Part shown: one piece after another, positions 17,186 to 27,043 of the stretch
Numbering within the stretch: position 1 is the first letter of the stretch
Layout: every line of letters starts with the position of its first letter
Assembly (NCBI GenBank): GCA_015655195.1
Contig: JAATFM010000219.1
Coordinates: 1 to 45,061 of the forward strand
DNA from: Terriglobales bacterium
Lineage (GTDB): Bacteria > Acidobacteriota > Terriglobia > Terriglobales > Acidobacteriaceae
Length of the DNA: 45,061 nucleotides
Direction of reading: 5' to 3'
Notes under the pieces: generated by a model
Databases searched by the model: none
What the model saw: only the letters and a program-made list of their open reading frames with translations
Told to the model about the DNA's origin: nothing
Translations under genes and position numbers: made by a program

Positions 17186-18214
17186 TCAACTCTGGCGACT
17201 TCGGGGCGGCCCATCTGCGGAGTCAGTCGGCGCCAAGAAGGTGTAGCGACTGGAGAGGTAGGCCGCCCATGGGTCTTCTGGCATCTCCGCTATGAGGGGG
17301 CCGAATACTTGCTCAATGGTTCGGCCGACGAAGGCGGTGGGATCGACCAGCGTTTTTGCGAACACGGCGAAAGCGTCCTCCCCAAAGCGGTTCAAGTCCT
17401 CGGAGGTCACGTCATGGAGACGCCGGTTTCCCGCCGGCGAGATGTGCAGGACTCGCACGTGGTCGGTTTCGGCTTCGCGAAACCTTTCCATCTGAAAGGC
17501 TAACATCTGCTCACGCAGGAGCTGGTAGAAAGGCTCCCAGAAAAAGTCGTCTAGCTTGAGGTTCAGGTCGTCCCTGATAGGGCCGTTTGGAGCAAACATG
17601 AGTTCGCGATAGCGGTCGGAGCGAACCTCGTTAGGTGTGCGCGTGCCGCCTTCGCGTACCTTATTGGGAATGGGAGCGCCATATGTCTCCGTGTACTTCC
17701 ACTCGATCAAGACAGTCTCAATATGCCCCGCATGGCGAAACCGGAGGATGGCGTCCGAACTCGTAGCATTGGCGCCGCGCGTGCGCGACGATGACGCTCC
17801 GCCCTCGTTCAAATAATCCCTTTCGCCGATCCATTCGAAACCGATGAACCAGGGCTCGCCTTTCGGCCCGTCCTCGATTTCCAGCATCTCCGGCGGTTCG
17901 ATCCCTAGGGCATTGGCGATCACCCGCGATAATACGCCGGGACGCGTGGCCAGGGGCATCAGAAAGTTGAGGCAGCATACCTGCGATGAGAGTCCGTGGC
18001 TGGCGTGGGTGTGCCAGGTGATCTTTTTATCGTCAAAGTAGGCCAGTGCCGTCTCGCGGATCGAGGGCGCTAAGTTGAATGTCCGAAGATGCGGCGCGAG
18101 CCGGTAGGCCTTTCCCTGATAACCCGTTTCCGGGCAGGTGGCGGCGAAATGGCCGGCCTGCGCCAGTCTTTGCGCTTGAATGAACCCGCCAGTGGATTGC
18201 TGTCGTTCAGCCAC
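17186..18214 (-). CDS. PGN_0703-type putative restriction endonuclease (342 aa)
   Basis: A PD-(D/E)XK-fold nuclease candidate. The core has SSDAILRFRHAGHIETVLIE with the catalytic D, then EWKYTETYG with the E-x-K pair, near residues 155-180. The segment LNFLMPLATRPGVLSRVI near residue 85 and the C-terminal FWEPFYQLLREQMLAFQME are typical of the PGN_0703 family of predicted restriction endonucleases. Translation starts at GTG 18214 with AGGAG 9 bases upstream. No methyltransferase is seen next to it, so it may act alone or target modified or foreign DNA. It lies beside HipBA in the defence-rich half of the island. Confidence 0.75.
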   Translation of the reverse strand: MAERQQSTGGFIQAQRLAQAGHFAATCPETGYQGKAYRLAPHLRTFNLAPSIRETALAYFDDKKITWHTHASHGLSSQVCCLNFLMPLATRPGVLSRVIANALGIEPPEMLEIEDGPKGEPWFIGFEWIGERDYLNEGGASSSRTRGANATSSDAILRFRHAGHIETVLIEWKYTETYGAPIPNKVREGGTRTPNEVRSDRYRELMFAPNGPIRDDLNLKLDDFFWEPFYQLLREQMLAFQMERFREAETDHVRVLHISPAGNRRLHDVTSEDLNRFGEDAFAVFAKTLVDPTAFVGRTIEQVFGPLIAEMPEDPWAAYLSSRYTFLAPTDSADGPPRSRQS

Positions 18215-18349
18215 TATGCGGTCTCCTGAATGATCATGGGATTCTCGATTGAGAATATCACCGTACGGCTGATAAGGATTTGCGGAACTGAAGAGTGAGG
18301 AATGGTAATCCCAGCGTTTACGGACTGCTTGGCAAAATTAACGCGCGAT

Positions 18350-19630
18350 TCAGATGAACTCCTTCGCTGCGGTGCGTTCAGAATGCTCAAAGGCATCCGC
18401 AAATGGCTCTAGTTCTTCGCTGGTCATTCCGATTGCGCGCCCCGTCATGCGCCATTTGCCCACGGCGAATGCGACTTCACTCAGTATCTCTTTGGCTCTC
18501 GCGGGCGTGATGCGAAAATATGGAGTGACTGACATGAGGGCGTCGATGCTCATCTCCGGGCCGGCATCCTCGGAAATCCACGTCTTTAATTCCCGCATAC
18601 GCTCGGGTGACGGATTGATGTCAAAGGCTGGTGATAATCGCCAGAGTCCCCGATCCTCATGCAGGAAACCGTGATTGTGCAGATGGTCGTCAACATTCGT
18701 AATCAAAATCGAGAAAGCAATGCGCCGCCACAGTTCATCAATATCGGCTTGCGCGGCAGCCCCGTAAATACGGATTGCATCGACGATTTCAGTGTACGAA
18801 TGGCTGTCGGACTCGGTCACTTCAACGCCCATCATCGTAGCGGCGGAGACATACATCACGCGCTCTCCGCTGCTTCGCCGATCAAAGCGGCGAATTAGCG
18901 CAACGGGCAAGCCTTCACTCTCGATGATTCGAGCGGCGGCGGCATTGATCCCAGCTTCACTGGCAAGCGTTAGAGCCAGCACTTCGCCTTTCGTAACGGA
19001 GCGTTCGTCTGTGATGCTGGGGAATTTGCCGATAGAAAGTGCGCCATCATCGTCAACCACGGTACATTTGGGACGCATACCGCCGAGTGACGTGCCGCGT
19101 CCACGTAGATAGGCGAGGTCTGCGGCCGTCTCTTTGTTTGCTTCGACGGCACGGGAGGCGTTCAGTAAATGCCCAAGCTCGATGAGCGGCGGCGCAGTCC
19201 TACGCCCTTCTTCGTGAGCGCGCTGAAAGAAACCATTTTCGTCTCGGAAGCGAAGCGCGCCTACACGGCTGACATCATCCACGGCCAACAGATAATCAAG
19301 CGCGTTGAGGAGTTGTAATTCGTCTTCTTTTCCGGCGCGGCGCAATTCCTGCCTGCGCTTGATGTGGTCGCGCATAATGACGCGCTTTGCCCAACCGTCG
19401 GGTTCGGTGTCAGCAATCGCGGCATGAAAGAGAGAGCCGTCTCTCGACTTGCGATGAAATTGCGGTCCCGTCTGGAGTGGGAGCGTCGGCCCAAGCGCGA
19501 AGCGGGCGGGGGCGCCAAGCCAGCCGGCGTCGTACTCGAAGGCAGCGTTCTCGCGATGCCCCTGTTGGTCGTAGCGCAGTACGCCAATCTGCGGGCCGTC
19601 GCCAAAAACGACATCAATAGTACGCTTCAT
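18350..19630 (-). CDS. hipA: HipA-type serine/threonine kinase toxin
   Basis: A 426-aa HipA-family kinase. It has the N-terminal HipA domain (DVVFGDGPQIGVLRYDQQG), the ATP-loop GRGTSLGGMRPKCTVV near residue 171, the lysine in SIGKFPS, the catalytic loop NVDDHLHNHGFL near 305 and the metal-binding SPAFDINPSP. All parts needed for activity are present. Known members phosphorylate aminoacyl-tRNA synthetases or other targets and slow growth. The start ATG overlaps the hipB stop by 4 bases (ATGA), so toxin follows antitoxin in translation. It may serve island maintenance or phage defence. Confidence 0.92.
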   Translation of the reverse strand: MKRTIDVVFGDGPQIGVLRYDQQGHRENAAFEYDAGWLGAPARFALGPTLPLQTGPQFHRKSRDGSLFHAAIADTEPDGWAKRVIMRDHIKRRQELRRAGKEDELQLLNALDYLLAVDDVSRVGALRFRDENGFFQRAHEEGRRTAPPLIELGHLLNASRAVEANKETAADLAYLRGRGTSLGGMRPKCTVVDDDGALSIGKFPSITDERSVTKGEVLALTLASEAGINAAAARIIESEGLPVALIRRFDRRSSGERVMYVSAATMMGVEVTESDSHSYTEIVDAIRIYGAAAQADIDELWRRIAFSILITNVDDHLHNHGFLHEDRGLWRLSPAFDINPSPERMRELKTWISEDAGPEMSIDALMSVTPYFRITPARAKEILSEVAFAVGKWRMTGRAIGMTSEELEPFADAFEHSERTAAKEFI

Positions 19631-19974
19631 GACTGGGGCACCTGAGCTTTCTTCATGCGTACTCGTTTGGGTAAGCGTTCTTCATCGAGCAGAAGGCCGG
19701 TATCGTCGCGGCTTACGTCAATAATGGAGCCAAGAGGATCACCGAAGCCCAGGACGAAGAGCGCCATCGCATAAATTCCCAGGCCAACACTGGCATCACC
19801 CTTCTCAACGCGGAGATAAGTGTTCTTGGCGACACCCATACGCTCGGCGACGGCAAGGGCCGTAAGCCCGCGTTTCCGCCGTGCTGTTGCCAGATCGTTG
19901 CCGAATTTGCTCAACGACCGTTTGATCACCGGGGGCAGTACATCCGACACACTCGATCTCATACAAGGCTCCAT
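19627..19974 (-). CDS. hipB: HipB-type XRE antitoxin
   Basis: A 115-aa protein with an XRE helix-turn-helix (residues about 25-80: GNDLATARRKRGLTALAVAE followed by RMGVAKNTYLRVEKGDASVG) and a basic tail (KRVRMKKAQVPQS) that could reach the HipA kinase. The ATG at 19974 has AGGA 7 bases upstream; a second ATG at 19962 is also possible. It represses its own operon in known systems, and a palindrome lies just upstream. Confidence 0.9.
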   Translation of the reverse strand: MEPCMRSSVSDVLPPVIKRSLSKFGNDLATARRKRGLTALAVAERMGVAKNTYLRVEKGDASVGLGIYAMALFVLGFGDPLGSIIDVSRDDTGLLLDEERLPKRVRMKKAQVPQS

Positions 19975-19990
19975 ATATAAATCCTTACTT

Positions 19991-20000
19991 CCTTATAAGG
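19991..20000. promoter_or_regulatory. hipB operator: Probable HipB operator palindrome
   Basis: The perfect 10-bp palindrome CCTTATAAGG sits 17 bases upstream of hipB in an A/T-rich region with TATATA and TTATTATG words, where the hipBA promoter should be. Autorepression by HipB at such sites is the norm. Confidence 0.55.
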
Positions 20001-20128
20001 TTTAATATATAGGACTTTATTATGTAAGTCTACGCCAGACGCCTACTCCACTGTGGTATCCCAATACCGAGATGCGCCATTGAGAGGGTGACATGAAAGT
20101 CCGAACGCTAGCAACAATCCCCTCGCCG

Positions 20129-20203
20129 AATGTCATCGTACGCTGACATTGCAGCAAAGTCGCCGTTCGGTGACCAACAAAAATGTCAGCGAACGGCGAC
20201 ATG
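20129..20203. promoter_or_regulatory. Two similar 22-bp palindromes between hipBA and addA-like gene
   Basis: AATGTCATCGTACGCTGACA plus TT (20129-20150) and a related copy at 20182-20203 share 17 of 22 bases. Both follow the pattern AATGTCA..CG.ACG..GACAT. A wider inverted repeat (GTCGCCGTTCG at 20159 with its complement at 20190) overlaps the second. They lie after the stop of the helicase gene and about 150-200 bases upstream of hipB. They may be operators or part of a terminator; no T-run is seen. Confidence 0.5.
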
Positions 20204-20218
20204 GCAGGCCGAAATCCT

Positions 20219-23200
20219 TCACGAAATCCCGATTTGCAAAGCCCCACCGGCGACGGGAAGGAATATCCAGCTCTCAGACACCTTCCTGCTAGTGGATTTT
20301 TCGATAGCCTTTGCGTACGCGGCAATCTGAGCGCCGTATTCCGTGGCTAATTGGTCCCAGTGATCCGGTGCCAACTGGCTGGATTTGTGGTCGAGCAGTA
20401 TCCATCCCTCTGGCGTCTCCAGGATCAGGTCGATGCGACCGTTTAATACCTGCCCTGATTCGAGCAGACTCTGAATCGCAATTTCAGGCAGCGGTTTTGC
20501 ACCTGGCCAACGCTCTTCGAGCCATGCGTGGAATGCTTTGACCTGCCGCAACACTGCCTTGGCCGGAAGGGAATCCTGCACTTGATAGCCTGCGAGAATT
20601 GCATCGATCTCGGCTTCGGTCAGCGGCACAGATTGGTCCGTGAAGGATAGCGCCAAGCAATCATGGATTGCCGTTCCCAGAACATTGGCTTCCTCTCCGG
20701 CAGCAATCGGAATTCGTTCGCCGATCTTGCATTGCTGAAGCACGGACGCAGGCTGTTCCGGTGCCGAGGATGGATTGAAGCTCAGCGGCAATTTTTTCGA
20801 CCTTGCGCCGGCAGTATTGAACCAATAGAGTGCGCTGCTCCCCGTGGCAGGGATAGCCTCTGCCTCATCGGCGGGTGCAAGATCCCAGTAATCAGCATTA
20901 ATCTTCTTCCCTGATGGAAGAGTGATCGAATCAGCTCCAGCCTGAGGAAGCAGCCAGTGTGCCTGGAGGCAATCAATCCACTCTCCTGTCAGCTTCCGAC
21001 TGGGGCGGCCCAGCACAAGCAGGTCTCGTGCCCTGGTCATGCTGACATATAGGAGACGCTTGTTCTCTTCAACGGAGGAATTACGATAGGACAACGCAAT
21101 TTGCGTGCTCGAAATCTGGTCGGCGAATGCGAAACTCTTCTGTGCGCCGAATGGCCAAGGCCAGTAGCGAATAGATCGATCCTGCAAAGGGTTCGTTCCG
21201 TCGAAATCAGATTGTGACTGCGCCGAAATGCCCCAGAAGCGATCCCTGATTGCCGCCGCCAGATCGGTCAGCACGACAACCGGCCATTCCAGACCCTTCG
21301 CCGAATGATGCGTGAGGACTTTCACCGCATCAATCGCTGGCTCGGCCAACATATCCATTTCTTTGCCTGTGATTTCACTGAGCCAGACGAGCAGACCTGA
21401 GATAGAAGCCGCGTGCTGGCCGGATCGGCAAAGGTCTTCGTACTGCGAGCAGAGATCGAGGAGGGCTTCCAGATTAGCGAGTCGGATACGAGCGTGGTCG
21501 GGATCGGGACTCCAACGGATGACGCGTTCCGAAAGTTGGCAGGCCGCGATGACGGTTTCGAGAGCTTCCCGTGGGGCAAGTACCGGAAGAGCCGTACGCA
21601 GTTCGGCAATGGTCCCCAGAATCGGATGAGCTGGATGACCCTCAAAGGGCTTCTCCAGCCACAGATCGTCATCCGCGTCTTTCTGGAGGTACTTCAACCG
21701 GTCTGTGACCCATGTTTCCGGCTCTAATCCGTCGGCAAGGGAGACAATTTCGGCAGTCGCTATCGTGTCGCCTGCATCATTGAGGCGACGCAGACAGGCC
21801 AGCGCGAGGGTTGCCTCTGGTGTCGCGAGGAGGCCTGGTTGCGATGTGGCGACTGGAATGCCCTGCGCGGATAGTGCTTCCGCCAGATTCTTCACTCCAT
21901 CATTGAAGCGGGAAAGGATTGCCACATCGCCATATCGGACTGGTCGGCTGGCATCTGCACTCTTGTCGTAGATGATGTATCCAGAATCGACGAGTCTGCG
22001 AATGCCAGCAGCAAGAGCGGAAGCGTCTTGAGACGCATTTTTCCCTCCGAGAATCCAGTTGGCCAGACACGGCCCCGACAAAACGTCCTTGCGGGTTGGC
22101 GTTAGTTCTACTTCCTCTTTGGACAGCGAACCAGAAAATGCATTCGAGAACGCCGCGTTTACGATCTCGACCAGTTCAGGTCGTGAACGCCACGATGATG
22201 GCAGGATTTCTTTCGTTCCGCCGAGAGCAGGAAGCGCCTTGAGGATAGAGCGCATCAACTCGGTGTCGCTGCCGCGAAATCCATAGATTGCCTGCTTGAT
22301 GTCACCAACCCAGTACACGCGCTTGGCAAAGCTGGCCAGCTTCAAGAAGAGCGCGAGCTGAATTGGGCTTGTGTCCTGAAACTCATCGACCATCAGGAGA
22401 TCAAGTTCGTCTTTCAGCACAGCAGCAACACTCTCGTTATCCAGCAGTCTTAATAGTTGGTGCTCTTGATCGACGAAGTCGAGCGCGCCCAGTTCCTGCT
22501 TGATTTCCTGATAGCTTCGGAGAGCCTTATTGGCAAGAAGAAACATTTTGAGCAAGTAGTTTCGGATGTCGCCATGCAGTCGGCCGTGTTCGGCAAATCG
22601 CCCTGCCAGTTCAGCGATAGGTTCGATAGCTTTGTGCAGGCTTTTTTCGGGCAACTCTTTGGACAGCTTTACCCAGTCGCCCCACGAGACGCTCAGGTTT
22701 TGCAAGTTGCCAGCGAATGTTCGGATAAGGTCTAGATAGCCGTTTGTATTCTTTTTTCCGCCTGCTTGTGCAACTGACTCAATGGTAGGCAGCGCGGTTT
22801 GAATTGCCGCGAGAAGTTCCTGATCCAGTCCCGCCGGCGTCGGATAAGGGAAATAGCTCAAGAGATCGTCCGCGTTTCTCTTGGCGAATAGCGGAATGAG
22901 GCCATAGGAAATATCGTTACTGCGAATCTGGTCTAACAGCTTGGCCAGATCTGATTTCCATTCTTCTTCCAGTCCCAAACGGCGCGCTGTGGTCAGCAAG
23001 TCGCTCATCTCCGCGCCGTCCAGCACGCTATCAATGGCCTTACCGAGAACGATACCGGCCTGGACCTCTTCAAGCACCTGTTGATCTGTCGATAGGCCCG
23101 CTTCAAAAGCGAATCGGGAGGTCAGTTGACCACAGATGCTGTTGACTGTGCCGATTCGCGCCTGTCCCATTGCATTTGCAAGCTGAAAGTTTCCTTGCTT

Positions 23201-23392
23201 GAGGAGATGCCCGCGCACACGCTCCCGCAATTCGGTGGCAGCTTTTTTCGTAAAGGTCGTTGCGATTACGCCGGACGGACGAACGCCGCCAGAGTTCAAC
23301 TCCTGATGAAGCAGCTCCGTGAGGCGATGGGTCTTTCCGCTGCCAGCTCCGGCACTGATGAAGGTGATTTTGGAGGTTCCTTTCCGGGCCAT
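20219..23392 (-). CDS. AddA-like UvrD helicase-nuclease
   Basis: A 1057-aa fusion of a superfamily 1A helicase and a RecB-type nuclease. Helicase motifs: Walker A SAGAGSGKT (residues 14-22), TTFTKKAATELRERV, DEFQDTSPIQLALF near 336, VGDIKQAIYGFRGSD, HHSAKGLEWPVVVL near 700 and YVSMTRARDLLVL. The nuclease part near residues 980-1020 has GRIDLILETPEGWILLDHKS, the D...D-x-K signature, followed by QIAAYAKAIE. The preferred start is ATG 23392, 2 bases after the stop of the AddB-like gene, with GGAG upstream. With that gene it resembles an AddAB end-resection enzyme, but it is on a mobile island and lies in an operon with ADP-ribose and phosphatase genes, so a defence role is inferred. Confidence 0.88.
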   Translation of the reverse strand: MARKGTSKITFISAGAGSGKTHRLTELLHQELNSGGVRPSGVIATTFTKKAATELRERVRGHLLKQGNFQLANAMGQARIGTVNSICGQLTSRFAFEAGLSTDQQVLEEVQAGIVLGKAIDSVLDGAEMSDLLTTARRLGLEEEWKSDLAKLLDQIRSNDISYGLIPLFAKRNADDLLSYFPYPTPAGLDQELLAAIQTALPTIESVAQAGGKKNTNGYLDLIRTFAGNLQNLSVSWGDWVKLSKELPEKSLHKAIEPIAELAGRFAEHGRLHGDIRNYLLKMFLLANKALRSYQEIKQELGALDFVDQEHQLLRLLDNESVAAVLKDELDLLMVDEFQDTSPIQLALFLKLASFAKRVYWVGDIKQAIYGFRGSDTELMRSILKALPALGGTKEILPSSWRSRPELVEIVNAAFSNAFSGSLSKEEVELTPTRKDVLSGPCLANWILGGKNASQDASALAAGIRRLVDSGYIIYDKSADASRPVRYGDVAILSRFNDGVKNLAEALSAQGIPVATSQPGLLATPEATLALACLRRLNDAGDTIATAEIVSLADGLEPETWVTDRLKYLQKDADDDLWLEKPFEGHPAHPILGTIAELRTALPVLAPREALETVIAACQLSERVIRWSPDPDHARIRLANLEALLDLCSQYEDLCRSGQHAASISGLLVWLSEITGKEMDMLAEPAIDAVKVLTHHSAKGLEWPVVVLTDLAAAIRDRFWGISAQSQSDFDGTNPLQDRSIRYWPWPFGAQKSFAFADQISSTQIALSYRNSSVEENKRLLYVSMTRARDLLVLGRPSRKLTGEWIDCLQAHWLLPQAGADSITLPSGKKINADYWDLAPADEAEAIPATGSSALYWFNTAGARSKKLPLSFNPSSAPEQPASVLQQCKIGERIPIAAGEEANVLGTAIHDCLALSFTDQSVPLTEAEIDAILAGYQVQDSLPAKAVLRQVKAFHAWLEERWPGAKPLPEIAIQSLLESGQVLNGRIDLILETPEGWILLDHKSSQLAPDHWDQLATEYGAQIAAYAKAIEKSTSRKVSESWIFLPVAGGALQIGIS

Positions 23393-23394
23393 CA

Positions 23395-26073
23395 CTAGCT
23401 CTCCCACCCGGCAAGTGCCCGGTAATCGTTGTAAGTCTCGCTGAGAGTTTCAATCTCCATTCCGTCGGCTGGAGGCGTGGATTCTGCGGTTGGTTCGGTA
23501 CGTTCGAGAACCGCTTCAAAGTTCCCGGCTCGAATCTGCTCGACGCGCCACCTCCATGTCTTCAGGAAACGCTGCCAGATGTCGGCTATATTTTCACCAT
23601 TTGCGGAAGGGACTCCTTTAGCGCCTGGGAAAAAATTACTATCGGACGCAAACAGGCTAGCCTGACTGAGGATGTAATACGCAACGGACGGCAGCTTCTT
23701 CGTCTCCTGGCGCAGCAACTCTGCATAGATGGCAAGTTGCAGATGGCTATTCTTCTTGAGCTTTTCTGGATACTTTTTGCCGCCGAACCATTTCATATCG
23801 ACTATTGCAAATTGGCCCTGCATATTCTCGATCACAAGGTCGGCAGAACCAGCCAATTCGCGGCCGTCCATCTTTCCGGAAACCTCTTGCTCGCATGAAA
23901 CGCTCACCGTATTTGCCTGGGCAAACTGTTGTCGCAGTCCGAGCAAGGCTCGATAAAGTTGGAATCGGAAGTTTTCAAGATCAGCTCCCCGTCCCTGCAC
24001 TCGAAAGATTGCTCCCTCCTGATCGATGATCTTCGCAAACGACTTGGCAAACCAGAATTCAAAATCAGCGTCAAAAATGCCGAGTGCGTTCGGCACCGCG
24101 AAGAACTGGTCAGCGAGACCGTGTGCCAGGTTGCCTTTGATCCGAGAGTCGTCGCCGAGATTAATGATGAGCGACGAATGTAACGCTGCGGGATATTGCA
24201 GGAGCCATTGATAGGGATTGAAAAGCAGCTTTTCCAGACTGGAGAATGACTCCTTATCGCGCAGCGCGACTGTAACGTCTTTTGGGAGCTTCCACCACCG
24301 CTTTGGCGCAGGCAATGGTACGTGAGTCACGGCGGTCATTTCTTTGCTGCCCGATTTCAGCAGGGCCTCAAGCTGGATTACCTTCGGCTGATCGACAACC
24401 GCGCCAATCATCTGCCACAGCGGGTGAACCTCCTCGCTCGGCGGAGGCAATACAAGCAGCAGTTGCTTCCGGGCAGTCATTACCGGGCGCAACCACTCGT
24501 TTGAAGCCTGGTCGAGTTGAGCCATGACTTCAGGGAGCGCGGCGCCAGCCTGACGAAGATCGCGAATCTCGATGGAGGACCAAGGAGGATTGCCGGGTAA
24601 CACCGGCATTACCAATTGCCACCAGATTACCTGGTCAGCAGGCTCAAACGCAGCGCCGGGATGAGTCGCCAACTGCCACGCACCAACCTCCGCCGGCCAG
24701 AGCGGGTTCTCGGACCCATTCGCGGTCGCCTGATCCACGAGTTTTTGAAGCTGGCGTTGCGATATTAGGTCAATACCTTGTGTGAGCAATGTCTTGAGTG
24801 ATTCAAGGCAAGCCTTGCATTGCCCATACCCTGCATGGAAAGAGAGACGCTTGGCATAGTCGGGTTCTCCCAGCCGAACGTGGAAAAACTTGGCAAGCGC
24901 GCCTACCCGCTCAATCACAGAATCAATGTTCGCCCCGTCCTCCAGTGGAAACTTTGAATGTTCCACCCATAAGGAAATCCGTTCACGGACCTCCGGACCC
25001 TTCTCTGGTCCATAGTGCTCATCAATCTCGCCCAGAGTCTGTTCCCACCGCTCACCTCCAATTCCGGGAGCTTCGGCAACTTTCTCGGCGAGCTTGCGGC
25101 GAGCGTAGCCGGGAATGGGACAGACAGGGTGAGTGAGAAATTGAACAAGTGCGTAGTAGTTCAGCGGTTTCCAGATTAGTTCTGTAGTTAGCGGCAAGAG
25201 CTGTAGTGCTGGACGGAAGGCGCTTGATTCTTTCAGGCACTGCCTGGAATGACCGGCAGCGGAGAGATATGCATCGAGGCTTGCTCCGTTGCCACCGGAG
25301 ATCAGCAACGTCTGCTTCTCATCTCCTAACTGCGTGGCAATCCAGTGAGCCGTCGTAGTACGAGTCTCTGATTGCACGACAATGACTGTTCCGTCATCCT
25401 GCCATGCGAGCTTCGATACTTCCTGACCGGCTGCGGCTTTCCGCAGGTTACTCTGCAATGCTCCCAGGAATCCCGCGCCTGCGCTTTCCTGCTCAGCAAT
25501 CTCAACCGGAAATTCCACGAGTACTGACTGCCAGCGTGACGGGAAGCTATCCAGCGGGTCTATGACTTGAACCTTGCCAATATCCGGCTTTCGCTTTTGC
25601 AGCGCGTCCTTCACTGCTTTCAATCGCTGGCCCACATTTGCCGACACCGCAGATTCTGCAATCGCTTCAACATCCGCCATATCCTGGAGTCGCTGTGAGC
25701 TATTGCCCGGAATACTGCCATCCCAACCATGTAGTGTCCACTGGTCGCGCCAATCGAGCAGGCAGGCTGCCGTTCCCTGCGGATCGACCGCAAAGCTCCG
25801 ATGATAAAAGCGATCTTCCAAGTTGAATCTCTGAAGGCAATTACGATACTGGACGATGCGCTCGGCCTGAGACGGGTAGAGAGACATCAAGCCCAGTTGA
25901 GTTTCTAGAAAAGTCAGAAATCCCAGTGGGCCAAATACAGATACTCCGAGCGAATTTGCCGGTTGCGTCGAACGCTGCCCATCCAGATGCCAACCGAAAG
26001 TGATAAGCCGATTTGTCAATTCGCTCTCCGTACTCGACTCGCAGATTTTGAATAGCTTGCCCCGGCCCCACAT
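23395..26073 (-). CDS. AddB-like PD-(D/E)XK nuclease subunit
   Basis: An 892-aa protein (starting at ATG 26073; GTG 26076 is also possible) without an intact Walker A loop, as in AddB/RecC-type inactivated helicases. The N-terminal half has FGPLGFLTFLETQLGL and a degraded helicase-like LLISGGNGASLDAYLSAAG. The C-terminal nuclease has LEKLLFNPYQWLLQYPA, then SADLVIENMQGQFAIVDMKW near residues 740-760 and QLAIYAELL, the RecB-type D...D-x-K pattern. The four-cysteine iron-sulfur pattern of some AddB proteins is not evident. It is translated directly before the AddA-like partner. The pair probably loads on and degrades double-stranded DNA ends. Confidence 0.78.
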   Translation of the reverse strand: MWGRGKLFKICESSTESELTNRLITFGWHLDGQRSTQPANSLGVSVFGPLGFLTFLETQLGLMSLYPSQAERIVQYRNCLQRFNLEDRFYHRSFAVDPQGTAACLLDWRDQWTLHGWDGSIPGNSSQRLQDMADVEAIAESAVSANVGQRLKAVKDALQKRKPDIGKVQVIDPLDSFPSRWQSVLVEFPVEIAEQESAGAGFLGALQSNLRKAAAGQEVSKLAWQDDGTVIVVQSETRTTTAHWIATQLGDEKQTLLISGGNGASLDAYLSAAGHSRQCLKESSAFRPALQLLPLTTELIWKPLNYYALVQFLTHPVCPIPGYARRKLAEKVAEAPGIGGERWEQTLGEIDEHYGPEKGPEVRERISLWVEHSKFPLEDGANIDSVIERVGALAKFFHVRLGEPDYAKRLSFHAGYGQCKACLESLKTLLTQGIDLISQRQLQKLVDQATANGSENPLWPAEVGAWQLATHPGAAFEPADQVIWWQLVMPVLPGNPPWSSIEIRDLRQAGAALPEVMAQLDQASNEWLRPVMTARKQLLLVLPPPSEEVHPLWQMIGAVVDQPKVIQLEALLKSGSKEMTAVTHVPLPAPKRWWKLPKDVTVALRDKESFSSLEKLLFNPYQWLLQYPAALHSSLIINLGDDSRIKGNLAHGLADQFFAVPNALGIFDADFEFWFAKSFAKIIDQEGAIFRVQGRGADLENFRFQLYRALLGLRQQFAQANTVSVSCEQEVSGKMDGRELAGSADLVIENMQGQFAIVDMKWFGGKKYPEKLKKNSHLQLAIYAELLRQETKKLPSVAYYILSQASLFASDSNFFPGAKGVPSANGENIADIWQRFLKTWRWRVEQIRAGNFEAVLERTEPTAESTPPADGMEIETLSETYNDYRALAGWES

Positions 26074-26087
26074 CACCCAGTCAACAA

Positions 26088-27035
26088 TTATCTAACTCCA
26101 GCCCGCAGCAGAGATTCCGCCAGGACCGGAGCATCGACGGGCCAGAATACTTCGGGCCGGGGACGGCGCACGCCTGGCGTGCCCGACACCGGCCGACAAT
26201 TCAGTACGGCATCCACCCACTGCTGCGGAACTTTATCGCGCCCATACACCGAGCCGGCGAGCGCGCCGACAATCGCTGCATTGGTGTCGGTATCGCCGCC
26301 ACACATTACGGTATCTACAACGGCATCTTCAAAGCTGCTGCTGTTCAACAGCCGATAGATCGCGTTGCCGAAGGCAATCAGAACCCATCCCTGTTGGTGA
26401 ACGTAATCCTCCGGAGGGTCGGAGGCAGATCGCAGGATGCAATTCTCGAGCGATGGGTCTACCTTGAACTCCTCAGCCCACTCCGTAATTGCCTCGTAGA
26501 TTTCCTCCGGCCCGGCCCCGGTGCGGATCGCCTTGGCAATCGCCAGCGTGAAGAGAGTATTCGCCTGTTGGCAAACAGGGTTTGGATGTGTCAGCTCTGC
26601 ATCTGCCTGGGCCCACAAGGCAATGTTCTTCGGATCGGCAAGTGCGCCGAAGATACCCAGCGGACTGATTCGCATCAAGGCTCCATTCGCCTGGCTAGAT
26701 TCCGACCTATAACCCCTCAACGCCCCGCCGATGGTATTGCCCACATCAAACGGATTGGTGTTGAGCCAGAACTTGTACTCCCTCAACGCCGAGTTGGAAT
26801 TATACCGGCCTTCTTTGACTAGCAACCTCGCCAACAGCAGAGCCAGTTCGGAGTCGTCCGTTGGCTGGCCGGCCAGTGTATTCCAGGTGCCTCCAGCATG
26901 GATTTCGCGCAATCCCTTCGGATAGCGCTGCAGAATCTCACGAGCACTTTGAAATTCCACCTGGCTTCCCAAAGCATCGCCCGCAAGCTGTCCTAGGAGG
27001 CAGCCCTGCGCTCTGACTAGAATTCCTATATCCAT
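26088..27035 (-). CDS. ADP-ribosylglycohydrolase (DraG family)
   Basis: A 315-aa member of the ADP-ribosylglycohydrolase fold. The N-terminal motif is GCLLGQLAGDALGSQVEF (residues 9-26). The metal-site motif is QPTDDSELALLLARLL near residue 60, and the C-terminal metal site is CGGDTDTNAAIVGALAGSVY near residue 245. All aspartates for the two metal ions are present, so it should remove ADP-ribose from a protein, nucleic acid or small molecule. ATG 27035 has AGGAG 5 bases upstream. It lies between a 116-aa unknown and the AddB-like gene (11-14 base gap) in one operon. No ADP-ribosyltransferase is recognised in the window. Confidence 0.88.
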   Translation of the reverse strand: MDIGILVRAQGCLLGQLAGDALGSQVEFQSAREILQRYPKGLREIHAGGTWNTLAGQPTDDSELALLLARLLVKEGRYNSNSALREYKFWLNTNPFDVGNTIGGALRGYRSESSQANGALMRISPLGIFGALADPKNIALWAQADAELTHPNPVCQQANTLFTLAIAKAIRTGAGPEEIYEAITEWAEEFKVDPSLENCILRSASDPPEDYVHQQGWVLIAFGNAIYRLLNSSSFEDAVVDTVMCGGDTDTNAAIVGALAGSVYGRDKVPQQWVDAVLNCRPVSGTPGVRRPRPEVFWPVDAPVLAESLLRAGVR

Positions 27036-27043
27036 CTGGTCTC

